A DNA stretch of 47,388 nt from JAUUZT01 sp964654015 (GTDB lineage Bacteria; Chloroflexota; Dehalococcoidia; GIF9; AB-539-J10): assembly GCA_964654015.1 (NCBI GenBank), contig CAZZHQ010000010.1:1-47388 (forward strand), written 5' to 3'. The notes under the pieces are model-generated. The model had not been told where the DNA came from. It ran no database searches and worked only from the letters and a program-made list of their open reading frames with translations. Shown here piece after piece: positions 23,338 through 31,371 of the stretch; the first letter of the stretch is position 1; every line of letters begins with the position of its first letter. The position numbers and the translations under genes are program-made.

Positions 23338-23360
23338 TTCTATCCATAGATTTGGAACGG
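23338..23360. repeat. 23-bp intergenic repeat, left copy
   Basis: Exact match to 26795-26817, core CCATAGATTTGGAACGG. Both copies are preceded by a CTCATTC string and lie in noncoding DNA flanking the Imm/ABC/DinB block. Confidence 0.75.
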
Positions 23361-23385
23361 TACCAAAAAGTTCTACCTATTGATA

Positions 23386-23415
23386 CCTCAGCTTCAGATG
23401 AAATGAGGATTTTTT
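23386..23415 (+). terminator. Rho-independent terminator of the plsY-glycosyltransferase operon
   Basis: Stem CCTCA-gc-TTCA, loop GA, TGAA-a-TGAGG, followed by ATTTTTT. Located 180 bp after the small cysteine-rich gene and pointing rightward. Confidence 0.6.
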
Positions 23416-23464
23416 AATATTTCATTGCATTTAACCGATGGTGATAAGAGAATTTATTACGATC

Positions 23465-23941
23465 TTATCTGCATGAGTTTTCTACCAATTCAAGCAAGTG
23501 TTGATATTGCCAATCTCGTTCTTTGCCTATGGCAGCATCGGCATCAGGGGAATTTGTGGCTCTATATATAGCCTGTAATGCATAAATTGCAGCACCAATA
23601 GAATGAGTATGAACATGTGCGGTTGCCACCGATTGACCAGCGGAACGGGCAGCAGAGCGAGCCGAATTATCCTCTCCTACCTCGCGAGCAGCAGCATGAG
23701 ATGCAAGCGAAACCTCGCGTATAACAGCCATCTCAAACACCCCTGTATTTATCCATGCTTGAAGTGTTTCGATAGCGTTTCGGGGGCGATGGTCTTCTGG
23801 ATATTTTCCCTCAAAATATGGAAGGACACGCTCAGCACAATCTATTGCCCAGACAGCTAATGTTTTGTGGTCAGTTTTTCCCACAAGCTCTACAATTCTC
23901 TCGTCTTTGTAGCGTGTAAGTGAAAATTTGGATTTTTCCAT
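23465..23941 (-). CDS. Imm-5-like putative immunity protein
   Basis: A 158-residue, all-helical protein with the pattern of the Imm-5-like domain: LAVWAIDCAERVLPYFE near residue 28, the DHRPRNAIETLQAWI segment near 50, a central alanine-rich helix (SAARSAGQSVATAHVHTHSIGAAIYALQAIYRATN) with several histidines, and a WQYQHLLELV ending. Such domains are predicted to neutralise polymorphic toxins but occur widely as orphans in bacterial genomes and are functionally unclear. No toxin or secretion gene is adjacent. It lies on the opposite strand from the operon before it and is well separated from the ABC transporter genes. Confidence 0.7.
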   Translation of the reverse strand: MEKSKFSLTRYKDERIVELVGKTDHKTLAVWAIDCAERVLPYFEGKYPEDHRPRNAIETLQAWINTGVFEMAVIREVSLASHAAAREVGEDNSARSAARSAGQSVATAHVHTHSIGAAIYALQAIYRATNSPDADAAIGKERDWQYQHLLELVENSCR

Positions 23942-23979
23942 GTCATTTCATTCCTGATTGGATTGTATGTTACTACCCA

Positions 23980-24120
23980 CTATACCGCAAATAAGTCAGT
24001 TGTACTGTAGCCTTTCAACGATTCTTTCTTAATGACTGCATGGTTAGTCCAGTGCCCAGGAAGATGTTCACCTGACCGCTTAATCCATTCGTGCAGAATA
24101 CGATGAACTGTGTTATGAGA
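23980..24120 (-). pseudogene. Short coding-like fragment without a start
   Basis: The minus-strand frame reads SHNTVHRILHEWIKRSG and then 29 further sensible residues to a TAG at 23980-23982, but is cut off by an in-frame TAA at 24121-24123 and has no start codon. The TVHRILHEW part resembles the end of a helix-turn-helix as in some transposases. It may be the 3' end of a degraded gene; its identity is unknown. Confidence 0.3.
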
Positions 24121-24181
24121 TTAGCTCGTCAGAATACTAATTTGTTGGCTGACTGGTCTCCTGCACCGATTTTATATGGTG

Positions 24182-24970
24182 CTATTCCTGCTTGCTGAAA
24201 GACCATATGGCGAGTGATAGGAGCACGATACCCATAATCGTAACGATCAAGACATCTTCAAACACGGTCATAGTGTGCCCCATCACGGTTACCCCTATAG
24301 CAGATGCCCCCTCGCCCAAAAAGAGTTGACGGATAGCATCGACCCCATAGGTCAATGGATTGATTTTTGATATAACTTCGAGCCAGACAGGCACATTGTT
24401 TACGGGAAAGAAGACCCCCGAAAGAAATATCAGGGGCATGATGATTATCTGTACTATCATCTGGAAACCTTGCTGGGAACGCATGCGTGAAGCGACCAGG
24501 ATACCCAGCCCGGAAAGAGATACTGATATCACCAGCAGTGTTGGTATGAGTTTGATGACCATCATAAGACTGAGTGAAACGCCCAGTATCGGCGCTAGCA
24601 CAAGCATAACAATGGCCTGCATAATTGCTACTGCGGCACCGCCCAGTGCCTTACCCAGGACAATACCACTTCGCGACAATGGGGCTACAAGGATTTCTTT
24701 TAAAAATCCAAACTCACGATCCCAAACTACTGACAACCCGGACATTACCGAATTCATCAGCACCGTCATAGCAATAATGCCAGGATATATGAATTGGATG
24801 AAGTCAACTCCCGGAGTCATTGTTCCGACAATGCGGTTAAAACCGGCGCCGAAAATTACCAGGAACAGCAGCGGCATGGCAAAGGATGATAACAGGCGAG
24901 ACCGCTCTGAAATGAAACGCAACAGTTCCCTGTATGCCACTACCCAGATTGCCTGAAACATATTTGCCAT
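24182..24970 (-). CDS. ABC-2 type transporter permease (DrrB-like)
   Basis: A 262-residue integral membrane subunit of an ABC-2 exporter with six hydrophobic segments. VLMNSVMSGLSVVWDREFGFLKEILVAPLSR (about 70-100) contains the EFGFLKEILVAP amphipathic motif characteristic of the DrrB/NodJ-like family. The ATPase gene stops one base before this ATG, so the two are co-translated and form one exporter. Family members export drugs, glycolipids or polysaccharides; the cargo is not evident. The C-terminus SFSKQE is cytoplasmic. The gene ends about 240 bp before the Imm-5-like gene. Confidence 0.9.
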   Translation of the reverse strand: MANMFQAIWVVAYRELLRFISERSRLLSSFAMPLLFLVIFGAGFNRIVGTMTPGVDFIQFIYPGIIAMTVLMNSVMSGLSVVWDREFGFLKEILVAPLSRSGIVLGKALGGAAVAIMQAIVMLVLAPILGVSLSLMMVIKLIPTLLVISVSLSGLGILVASRMRSQQGFQMIVQIIIMPLIFLSGVFFPVNNVPVWLEVISKINPLTYGVDAIRQLFLGEGASAIGVTVMGHTMTVFEDVLIVTIMGIVLLSLAIWSFSKQE

Positions 24971-24971
24971 G

Positions 24972-25949
24972 TTATCTTCCGTGCCCCCTTCTCGCTACCA
25001 TTACTCCCATCTGTTCCTTGAAACCTGCCTCACTGTCACGAATGGCGTGGCCGGTCTTTTTTAGAAAGACATCATCAAGGGTAGGCCGGTGGATGCTGAT
25101 AGAAAGTAGTGGCTGCTTAAATTTGCCCATCAGCCTGGGCAGGAATTTATCACCCCGGGGTACGCTGAAAGTAATTGTCCCATTCTCGATTGTTGGCGAT
25201 AGATTAAACCTTTCTTTCAACTCGAGTGCCGCCGCATCATTGTCCTCTGCCTGAAGTGTGACCATATCACCACCCAGTGAATCCTTGAGTCTGTCCGGCG
25301 TGTCCAGCGTAACGATACGCCCATGGTCCATAATACTAATTCGGTTGCAGTTTTCGGCTTCATCCATGTAGTGAGTTGTCAGGAAAATAGTTAAATTATG
25401 TTGCTTCCGCAAAGTAAGGATATGGTCCCAGACATGGCGACGGGTTTGAGGGTCCAGGCCCAGCGTAGGTTCATCCAAGAATAGAACTCGTGGGCTATGA
25501 AGCAATCCTCGGGCAATCTCTAACCTTCTTTTCATTCCCCCTGAAAAAGTGCGTACTTTGCTCTTTCGGCGGCTAGACAGCTCAACGAGTTCCATCAGCT
25601 CGTTGATGCGCTGCTCGACTATTCCCCTCGGTATTTTATATGCATAGGCGTGAAAGCGTAAGTTCTGTTCCGCGGTTAGATATTCATCAAGCGTGGAATC
25701 CTGAAAAACAAGGCCGATATTGCGGCGCACCTCACTACGCTGTTTAATAACATCGTATCCACAGAGCGTTGCCGTGCCCTTGGTGGGGGTGAGTAGCGTG
25801 CAGAGCATATTGATCGTTGTTGTTTTACCTGCCCCGTTCGGCCCCAGAAAACCGAATATTTCACCGGTTTCCACTTGGAAGGAAACATCGTCTACGGCTG
25901 TAAAATCCTTGAATTTTTTAGTTATCTTTTCTACTTCAATTATGTTCAC
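24972..25949 (-). CDS. ABC transporter ATP-binding protein (DrrA-like)
   Basis: A 325-residue ATPase energising the permease encoded next. Walker A is GFLGPNGAGKTTT, the Q-loop GLVFQDSTLDEYLT, the signature TFSGGMKRRLEIARG, Walker B RVLFLDEPTLGLDPQ and the switch His in LTTHYMDEA. The C-terminal domain (after about 225) with GDKFLPRLMGKF and HRPTLDDVFLKKTG is the DrrA-type extension. The frame is open to an ATG at 26054, but GTG 25949 behind GGAG fits the family start (NIIEVEKITKKF), so the longer N-terminus is doubted. The operon is ATPase then permease, leftward. Confidence 0.9.
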   Translation of the reverse strand: MNIIEVEKITKKFKDFTAVDDVSFQVETGEIFGFLGPNGAGKTTTINMLCTLLTPTKGTATLCGYDVIKQRSEVRRNIGLVFQDSTLDEYLTAEQNLRFHAYAYKIPRGIVEQRINELMELVELSSRRKSKVRTFSGGMKRRLEIARGLLHSPRVLFLDEPTLGLDPQTRRHVWDHILTLRKQHNLTIFLTTHYMDEAENCNRISIMDHGRIVTLDTPDRLKDSLGGDMVTLQAEDNDAAALELKERFNLSPTIENGTITFSVPRGDKFLPRLMGKFKQPLLSISIHRPTLDDVFLKKTGHAIRDSEAGFKEQMGVMVARRGHGR

Positions 25950-26105
25950 TTTTAGTTTTCTCCATGGTGTTACGTCCCGGACGCTCATGTCTGACACCTG
26001 AAAAACCAGTTCAGCAGTAATATTAGACCGGTGTTTCAAGAAGCTGCTGAGCATTTTGACAAGATGGCCTTCCCAGGATATTACAATCCGTTTTGGGGAC
26101 CCTGC

Positions 26106-26633
26106 CTAGCGCTTTTTCCGGTCCAAACCTTGAAGCAGACCGCGTATATACGCTGCCTGGCCAGCATGCTGTAGATTATCAGCTATGACACTAATAAGGC
26201 GCACTCCAACCGCTGGTAGAGGTTGATACTGTGGCTCATTGAGCTCTCGGGCCAGGTCATCATCTGACAGGGTGATGAAGTAGCTCTTAGACCGTTCCAA
26301 CACTGCTCGATGATAGGCAAGTAAGGTCTCGACGTCTGGGGACTCAAAAGCTGCCACTTGCTCTGGAGTGTGGCCGAACCCACGATCCTTGGTATCAGGT
26401 GGGCGATTGAATTTGGCATGCCATCCATCCTGGGTCCACAACTGTTCCTTTCCCGAGAGAGAGGATATATGGTCATCCTGAACGCGTGTTAGATGCCATG
26501 CTAACCATCCAATACTGTTAGCACCGGTATAAGGTTGCCATTTCAAATCATCCCCAGTAAGTCCTTCAAGTGATCTCTCCAGCACCCCCAAAATCCGCCC
26601 ATAACCATCTGTCAGCAAATCTTTCCAATCCAT
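26106..26633 (-). CDS. DinB-family protein, paralog 1
   Basis: A 175-residue four-helix-bundle protein of the DinB/YfiT-like family, which binds a metal through three histidines. The expected positions are WLAWHLTRVQDDH (about 44-56), LLAYHRAVLERSK (about 104-116) and LQHAGQAAYIRG (about 156-167). Members include thiol-dependent transferases; the reaction here is unknown. The C-terminal HAGQAAYIRGLLQG matches a subgroup with DUF664-like features. Preceded by GAGGAGG. A second copy of the same length lies at 40720-41247 with clear similarity throughout, so the genome has at least two paralogs. Confidence 0.87.
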   Translation of the reverse strand: MDWKDLLTDGYGRILGVLERSLEGLTGDDLKWQPYTGANSIGWLAWHLTRVQDDHISSLSGKEQLWTQDGWHAKFNRPPDTKDRGFGHTPEQVAAFESPDVETLLAYHRAVLERSKSYFITLSDDDLARELNEPQYQPLPAVGVRLISVIADNLQHAGQAAYIRGLLQGLDRKKR

Positions 26634-26935
26634 TGCTTTCTCCTCCTCAATATTTCATTCTTTGCTAATGAATAATCTAATGATAGCCTGCCTCCAGCGA
26701 TAATACCACATCTTAAGTTGTGTCTATGTATGAGCTAGTAGGATACCATTCCAAAGTTCGGGATAAGGAACAAAGCTGACTCCTCATTCCATCCTTCTAT
26801 CCATAGATTTGGAACGGAACCAAGTTTGTTAGGGGCTTTCAGGCCAAGAGTTAGCTTGACCGCTCGGGTTATAATATGCCGAAAAGCTGAAGTACGAGCA
26901 GGTTTATAGAACAGACTGCCAGGCCAGGAGGGAAC
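26634..26935. other. Intergenic region, 302 bp
   Basis: Between the divergent DinB and SDR genes. It holds the right copy of the 23-bp repeat (26795-26817) and a perfect -10 box TATAAT at 26870-26875, for which no properly spaced -35 is seen (a TTGACC lies only 8 bases upstream). No gene was recognised. Confidence 0.5.
26795..26817. repeat. 23-bp intergenic repeat, right copy
   Basis: Exact copy of 23338-23360. The pair encloses the Imm-5-like, ABC exporter and DinB genes (about 3.4 kb), which could mark a once-mobile block or a dispersed intergenic repeat. Confidence 0.75.
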
Positions 26936-27952
26936 ATTTATTTAACAGCGGTAACCGGCGCCACCGGACACATAGGAGCAAACCTGCTACGCACTTTACT
27001 TGCCCGTGGTCGACCACTGCGCGCACTGGTACATGTTGACCGGCGGGCTATTGAAGGCTTGAATATAGAACTTTCACGAGGAGATGTCCTCGATATCGAG
27101 TCTTTATACAGGGCATTTGATGGAGTGGAAGTGGTCTATCACCTTGCCGCTCATATCTCAATCACAATGAATGACTGGCAATCATGTGAAGCCGTAAATG
27201 TTTGCGGTACTCGAAACGTGGTAGAGGCTTGCTTGCATTGTGGCGTACGCCGCCTGATATTTTTCAGTTCAATCCACGCTTTGGAACGCAACCCCGGGAA
27301 TATGCCAGTTAACGAGTTATGCCCCCTGGTAGACTCGGATAAATATCCACCTTATGACCGTTCAAAGGCCGCTGCGGAGAAAGAGGTTCAAGATGGAATT
27401 AAACGTGGTCTGGATGCCATAGTCATCAATCCAACCGCCATCGTTGGCCCTTCTGACTATGGTCCATCGTATTTCGGACGGGTGTTGCTGTTGCTCGCTC
27501 GCCGCAAGTTGCCTGTCCTGGTCCCCGGTGGATACGACTGGGTAGACGTTCGTGATGTCGTCGAAGGAGCCATAAAGGCTGAAGAACAAAGCCCGGGCGG
27601 AGCAAAATATATCTTGTCAGGCCACCAGGCATCGCTTGGCGATATAGCCACCATCGTATCAGATACCCTGCGTATCCCTGCTCCTCGCCTTATCTGTCCC
27701 ATGCCACTGGCCCGTATGGGCTTACCATTTATAGATGCCTTTACCCGCCTGTCCGGAAGACAGCCGCTCTACACCAGCGTATCACTGAAGACACTATGTG
27801 AAAATCAAGCCGTCAGCCATGAACATGCAACAGATGACCTGAATTACCAGCCACGCCCTCTACGAGAAACACTGGAGGATACCCTGAGCTGGTTTAAGGA
27901 AAACGGTTATCTTTCATGCTCACCTGGAAAAGTCCCGGAGAGAACACCTTGA
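26936..27952 (+). CDS. NAD-dependent epimerase/3-beta-HSD-like SDR, apparent ATT start
   Basis: A 338-residue extended short-chain dehydrogenase. The first ATG/GTG/TTG in frame (TTG 27059) would cut off the NAD-binding motif, yet the frame upstream encodes YLTAVTGATGHIGANLLRTL with the TGxxGxxG fingerprint, and AGGAGG (26926-26931) lies four bases before an ATT at 26936. Translation most likely starts at this rare codon. The upstream stop is at 26888. The catalytic triad is Ser in FFSSIHALE and YxxxK in YPPYDRSKAA. Members reduce or epimerise sugars, or oxidise 3-beta-hydroxysteroids. The next gene is a steroid 5-alpha-reductase-family protein overlapping by three bases. Confidence 0.85.
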   Translation: MYLTAVTGATGHIGANLLRTLLARGRPLRALVHVDRRAIEGLNIELSRGDVLDIESLYRAFDGVEVVYHLAAHISITMNDWQSCEAVNVCGTRNVVEACLHCGVRRLIFFSSIHALERNPGNMPVNELCPLVDSDKYPPYDRSKAAAEKEVQDGIKRGLDAIVINPTAIVGPSDYGPSYFGRVLLLLARRKLPVLVPGGYDWVDVRDVVEGAIKAEEQSPGGAKYILSGHQASLGDIATIVSDTLRIPAPRLICPMPLARMGLPFIDAFTRLSGRQPLYTSVSLKTLCENQAVSHEHATDDLNYQPRPLRETLEDTLSWFKENGYLSCSPGKVPERTP

Positions 27953-28710
27953 GTGAACAAATGATTTTCCAGTGGCTTATCCTCGCCTGGTTGGTACTGG
28001 CGATACTGCTGTTTATTACCCTTGTTTTTATCAGGGCTCCATATGGCCGTTACAGCCGTGTAGGATGGGGGCCTACAATCAGTGACAAATCTGGATGGCT
28101 TATCATGGAGACGTCATCCGTGATGGTTTTTGTTGCTTGCTTTGCGACTGGAAGTAATACTAAAACAATTGCGCTCCTTCTTCTATTCGTCCTGTGGGAA
28201 GCAAATTATATTCACCGCGCTTTCATCTATCCTTTCAGCCTGCGTGACAGTAACAAGCAAATGCCGCTACTCGTTATTTGTTCAGGGATATTTTTCAATG
28301 TGGTAAATGCTTACCTTAACGGCCGCTACATCTTTGCACTTTCGAACGGATACGGTAATGAATGGCTCAAAGAACCCTGTCTCATCATCGGGCTGTTGCT
28401 TTTTATCACGGGCTTCGTAATTAATCGTTGGGCGGACAGAGTTCTATACAGCCTTCGGAAATCAGGGGAAACAGTATACGGAATACCATATGGTGGGCTG
28501 TATCGCTGGATATCCTGCCCAAATTACTTCGGAGAAATTATTATGTGGATTGGATGGGCCATAGCGACATGGTCGCTACCCGGCCTTGCCTTCGCAGTCT
28601 GGACAGCAGCAAACCTGGTACCACGGGCTCGAGCACACCAGCACTGGTATCACCAGCAGTTTAATAATTATCCCCCGGAACGAAAGGCACTGGTGCCAGG
28701 AGTATGGTAA
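27949..28710 (+). CDS. Steroid 5-alpha-reductase family membrane protein
   Basis: A 253-residue integral membrane protein of the 3-oxo-5-alpha-steroid 4-dehydrogenase/DUF1295 family. About six helices are visible. Diagnostic segments are YIHRAFIYPFSLR, the IPYGGLYRWISCPNYFGEIIMWIGW stretch (NADPH-binding LxxPNYxGE motif) and the basic C-terminal RARAHQHWYHQQFNNYPPERKALVPGVW. TTG 27949 is chosen because it overlaps the SDR stop (TTGA) and has GGAG 8 bases upstream; an ATG at 27916 would overlap by 37 bases. Family members reduce C=C bonds in steroids or polyprenols with NADPH. The pairing with a 3-beta-HSD-like SDR suggests a lipid or steroid-type reduction module. Confidence 0.87.
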   Translation: MSEQMIFQWLILAWLVLAILLFITLVFIRAPYGRYSRVGWGPTISDKSGWLIMETSSVMVFVACFATGSNTKTIALLLLFVLWEANYIHRAFIYPFSLRDSNKQMPLLVICSGIFFNVVNAYLNGRYIFALSNGYGNEWLKEPCLIIGLLLFITGFVINRWADRVLYSLRKSGETVYGIPYGGLYRWISCPNYFGEIIMWIGWAIATWSLPGLAFAVWTAANLVPRARAHQHWYHQQFNNYPPERKALVPGVW

Positions 28711-28769
28711 AGACCCTTTGGAGTTTCGTACTAACAACTGATGGACGATATTATTTAGAAAGAGCCCAG

Positions 28770-28804
28770 GCAACATCAAGAGAGGGCGCACAGTAAGATG
28801 TTGC
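28770..28804. other. Inverted repeat between convergent genes
   Basis: GCAACATC and GATGTTGC are 8-base arms with a 19-base loop, midway between the convergent 5-alpha-reductase-like and MFS genes. It may act as a weak bidirectional terminator, although no T-run follows. Confidence 0.35.
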
Positions 28805-28816
28805 TTGCAGTGGTTA

Positions 28817-30136
28817 TCACATGAATTTGTGGACATCGGTGACCTGCTCTGGAGGCTTGGGAACTGAAGCCAACGAGACAAGGACAGCAGAAATGACGAA
28901 TGCTATTGCAAATAGGGTAAATGCAGGTATGTAACTGCCGGTATTATCGTATACCCAACCAGCATAGATAGGAGCTACCACTCCAATCGGTGTTAAGAAA
29001 ACCATTGAGGTTCCAGCGATTGAGCCGAAAGCCTTCCGGCCAAAATAACGAGCTCTTATTGCAGCAGGAAAGGGGAGTGCTATCCCTACTCCAATCCAAA
29101 AGAGGATAAGAAAAACATATATCATAGCTATGGTCTGGTTTAGCAGGAAAGCGGTAATCCCAATAGCTTGCAGGAGGAAGGCCCCTCCCATTATAAATCT
29201 CAGGTGTCCTGTCTTAACCCGATCAGCAAGAAAGCCTCCTAGCAGCCTTGAGGGGGTACTAGCCAAAATAATAGTCCCGACTAACCCTGCCGCCTTAACA
29301 GATTCAATTCCCATATCGGTTAGAAAGGGTACCCCATGGGTTAGTATTGCTGAGAAACCCACAGTATGGACAGACTCTGCTATGATAATCATCCAGTAGG
29401 CAGGCGTTCTGATTGCCTGTCTGAGAGTGAATTCCACCTCATGAACCTCAGCAGCATAGTTTACCCCTCTGTCTATCATTCGGCTTACATCATCATCTAG
29501 CTCTGCCTCAGTTGTAGTGCCATCAGGAAGCAACCCATAGTATTCAGGCCTGCGCGGCTTTACAAACAGCCAGGCAAGAGGCAGGCCCACAGACCACAGA
29601 CCTAGACCACCTATAACACAGGTCATCCGCCAGCCCTGTGTTGAGATGAGCCAGGCAACAAAAAACAGTACCAGCCCGGCAAGCCCGGTGAAGAACCACC
29701 GAACGCTTAATGCTCTTCCCCTTTTCTTTACAAACCAACTTGTTATTGCCTTATCCAGGGGTATTTCTAAGCCGATATTAATCCCAGTCCCAAGTATAAC
29801 CCCCCAAACGACGTAAAAAGACCAGAGCGAATTTACGTAGTTCATTAATATAAGGCCCAGGCCAGCGATGAGGATGCCAATAGTAACTAAGAATCTGGGC
29901 CCAAATCTATCAACAAGCCAACCTGCTAATGGCGACTCAATCCCCTTGCCAAGCCTTGCAATGCTAGCGGCAACAGATGTCGCTGACCGGTTGAGCCCAA
30001 GCTCTGAGGCTATAGGTTTAAATAATGCAGAGAATCCATGAACGTGAAAGCCAATTCCCCACGCTGATATAAAACTACCAGCTAGAACAGTCCACCAACC
30101 AGGAAATACCTTTGGTAACTTTCTTTTTCTAATCAA
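28817..30136 (-). CDS. MFS transporter (monocarboxylate/oxalate-formate antiporter-like)
   Basis: A 439-residue, 12-helix permease starting with TTG behind GAGAGGG. The first helix (FPGWWTVLAGSFISAWGIGFH) and the loop GWLVDRFGPRFLVTIG are family features, as is the second signature FLADRVKTGHLRFIMG. The central cytoplasmic loop (about 195-235) is acidic. It is closely related in layout to the permease at 6921-8195 and the partial one at the left edge. The neighbouring SDR/5-alpha-reductase operon is convergent, so a functional link is uncertain. Substrates are probably organic acids. Confidence 0.9.
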   Translation of the reverse strand: MIRKRKLPKVFPGWWTVLAGSFISAWGIGFHVHGFSALFKPIASELGLNRSATSVAASIARLGKGIESPLAGWLVDRFGPRFLVTIGILIAGLGLILMNYVNSLWSFYVVWGVILGTGINIGLEIPLDKAITSWFVKKRGRALSVRWFFTGLAGLVLFFVAWLISTQGWRMTCVIGGLGLWSVGLPLAWLFVKPRRPEYYGLLPDGTTTEAELDDDVSRMIDRGVNYAAEVHEVEFTLRQAIRTPAYWMIIIAESVHTVGFSAILTHGVPFLTDMGIESVKAAGLVGTIILASTPSRLLGGFLADRVKTGHLRFIMGGAFLLQAIGITAFLLNQTIAMIYVFLILFWIGVGIALPFPAAIRARYFGRKAFGSIAGTSMVFLTPIGVVAPIYAGWVYDNTGSYIPAFTLFAIAFVISAVLVSLASVPKPPEQVTDVHKFM

Positions 30137-30338
30137 GAAACCCTCTCTCTAGAAAATCTCGTAAAAACCACAAATCCACCCCCTCTAATGGATAAATGCC
30201 AGATATATAGCGAATTCTCTTTTCTCTATGACAAAGGGCTTTATAGTAACTCTAACTTATACGATATTTCTGCAGAGTATAGCCGAGAATTGTACTATAC
30301 GCCAATGGATTACTGCAGCAGATATCTCAATCGCCTTC

Positions 30339-30369
30339 TTGACAATAAGAGATTATTAGCGGTTATAAT
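30339..30369 (+). promoter_or_regulatory. Promoter of the small Fe-S protein/formate dehydrogenase region
   Basis: TTGACA (30339-30344) and a perfect TATAAT (30364-30369) with a 19-base spacer, slightly long. A palindrome follows just downstream. Confidence 0.5.
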
Positions 30370-30381
30370 AGTTATATGATA

Positions 30382-30398
30382 TTGAGACTCAATCTCAA
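30382..30398. promoter_or_regulatory. Operator-like palindrome TTGAGA-N5-TCTCAA
   Basis: A perfect 17-bp inverted repeat 12 bases downstream of the TATAAT box. The shape resembles Fur- or DtxR-family metal-responsive operators, which would fit control of iron-sulfur and molybdo-enzyme genes. Assignment to a regulator is inference. Confidence 0.4.
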
Positions 30399-30441
30399 CC
30401 ATGGCTACTAAGTATAGAGCAACTCAATAAAAGAAGCAACA

Positions 30442-30669
30442 ATGGAACTCAGTAATAAAGAGAAAATACGTAAAATATACGAACTGCTGCCCAATCTAAA
30501 TTGTGGTTTCTGCGGATTTAGAAATTGTGTACAATTCGCCAGAGCAGTAGTTGAAGGAAGAGCCTCGCCTTTCGGATGCAAACAAAATCCCTCGTCAGGC
30601 ATTCAAATAAACGAAATCCTGGGAGAGAAAGTGCCATTGAACTTGTCCATAAAAACATGGACAGTATAA
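30442..30669 (+). CDS. Small [4Fe-4S] domain protein (PF04060-type)
   Basis: A 75-residue protein with the cluster motif LNCGFCGFRNCVQFARAVVEG followed by Cys46 (C-x2-C-x4-C-x16-C), the [4Fe-4S] module found in RnfB and in corrinoid iron-sulfur proteins. Here it occurs alone. The N-terminal helix KEKIRKIYELLP packs before the motif in such domains. It probably serves as a small electron carrier or cluster donor for the MvhD-FdhAB complex encoded 280 bp downstream, as judged from position. A moderate AGAAG precedes the ATG. Confidence 0.78.
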   Translation: MELSNKEKIRKIYELLPNLNCGFCGFRNCVQFARAVVEGRASPFGCKQNPSSGIQINEILGEKVPLNLSIKTWTV

Positions 30670-30945
30670 TAGTAGAAAAAATAAGACAGAGGGTAGAAAG
30701 CATATCATGCTTAGAGTATAATTAAGGCAGTAGCAAGATAAAGTTTCAACGAATGATGGCTCTCTCGCAATGATAGTGGCGGGGCATTTTTACTATACGC
30801 TACACAGTTTCGTGACGAGCTTGTGTAAAAGTACTCGCAGGAAATCCTGTGTTTATTAAATTAATGAGCTTTTTGTAACACTATATATGGCTACACAAGG
30901 CTAGGTGGCTGTATTATTTCCAGGTAATCTTCAAGGAGAGCAGTT
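30670..30945. other. Leader region before mvhD, 276 bp
   Basis: No gene recognised. It contains the short hairpin CAGGA-AA-TCCTG near 30838-30849 followed by a T-containing stretch. I looked for a molybdenum cofactor riboswitch pattern and could not support one. A separate promoter for mvhD-fdhAB may lie here. Confidence 0.35.
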
Positions 30946-31371
30946 TTGGGCGATTTTGAACCAAAGATAGTTGGTTTTTTTTGTAACTGGTGTTCTTACG
31001 CTGGGGCAGACCTTGCTGGAACAACACGGATAAAATACCCAGCTAATATCAGGATAATCAGGGTGATGTGTTCTGGAAGAGTAGACGAAAAGTTGATACT
31101 GAAAGCATTCACTGCAGGTGCTGACGGCGTCCTTATTGCTGGCTGCCATCCTGGAGACTGCCATTATCAGAGAGGTAACCTGAGTGCTCGAAGAAGAGTC
31201 ACCGGCATAAAGCCTCTCCTTGACGCCATAGGTATCGGGAAAGAGAGACTCAGGCTGGAATGGATTGCAGCATCCGATGGGCCAAAGGTAGCTAAAACGA
31301 TTAAAAGTTTTACCCAAACTCTAAAAGAACTTGGCCCAAGCCCGTTTAACAGGAGTCGTAATGAGCATTGA
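30946..31371 (+). CDS. MvhD-like iron-sulfur subunit (hydrogenase/heterodisulfide reductase delta)
   Basis: A 141-residue [2Fe-2S] protein like the MvhD/FlpD subunit that links hydrogenase or formate dehydrogenase to heterodisulfide reductase. Cysteines are placed as Cys13 and Cys16 (FFCNWCSYAGADLAG), Cys42 (VMCSGRVD), Cys67 and Cys72 (IAGCHPGDCHYQRGN), all standard. The start is TTG behind AAGGAGAG. It overlaps fdhA by 11 bases. The protein should carry electrons between FdhAB and a flavoprotein such as HdrA. No hdrABC is found in the window, so that partner must be elsewhere. Confidence 0.92.
   Translation: MGDFEPKIVGFFCNWCSYAGADLAGTTRIKYPANIRIIRVMCSGRVDEKLILKAFTAGADGVLIAGCHPGDCHYQRGNLSARRRVTGIKPLLDAIGIGKERLRLEWIAASDGPKVAKTIKSFTQTLKELGPSPFNRSRNEH

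Larger units (their letters stand above)
30137..30441. other. Regulatory intergenic region, 305 bp
   Basis: Between the divergent MFS gene and the formate dehydrogenase region. A 63-codon frame at 30188 lacks coding character. The useful content is a promoter and palindrome at 30339-30398, listed separately. Confidence 0.5.

Noticed and set aside
30188..30379. 63-codon plus-strand frame with many tyrosines
   Set aside because: No ribosome site or family resemblance, and it spans the promoter region before the Fe-S protein.
30670..30945. Molybdenum cofactor or other riboswitch before mvhD-fdhAB
   Set aside because: No conserved riboswitch core could be matched by eye; only small hairpins are visible.
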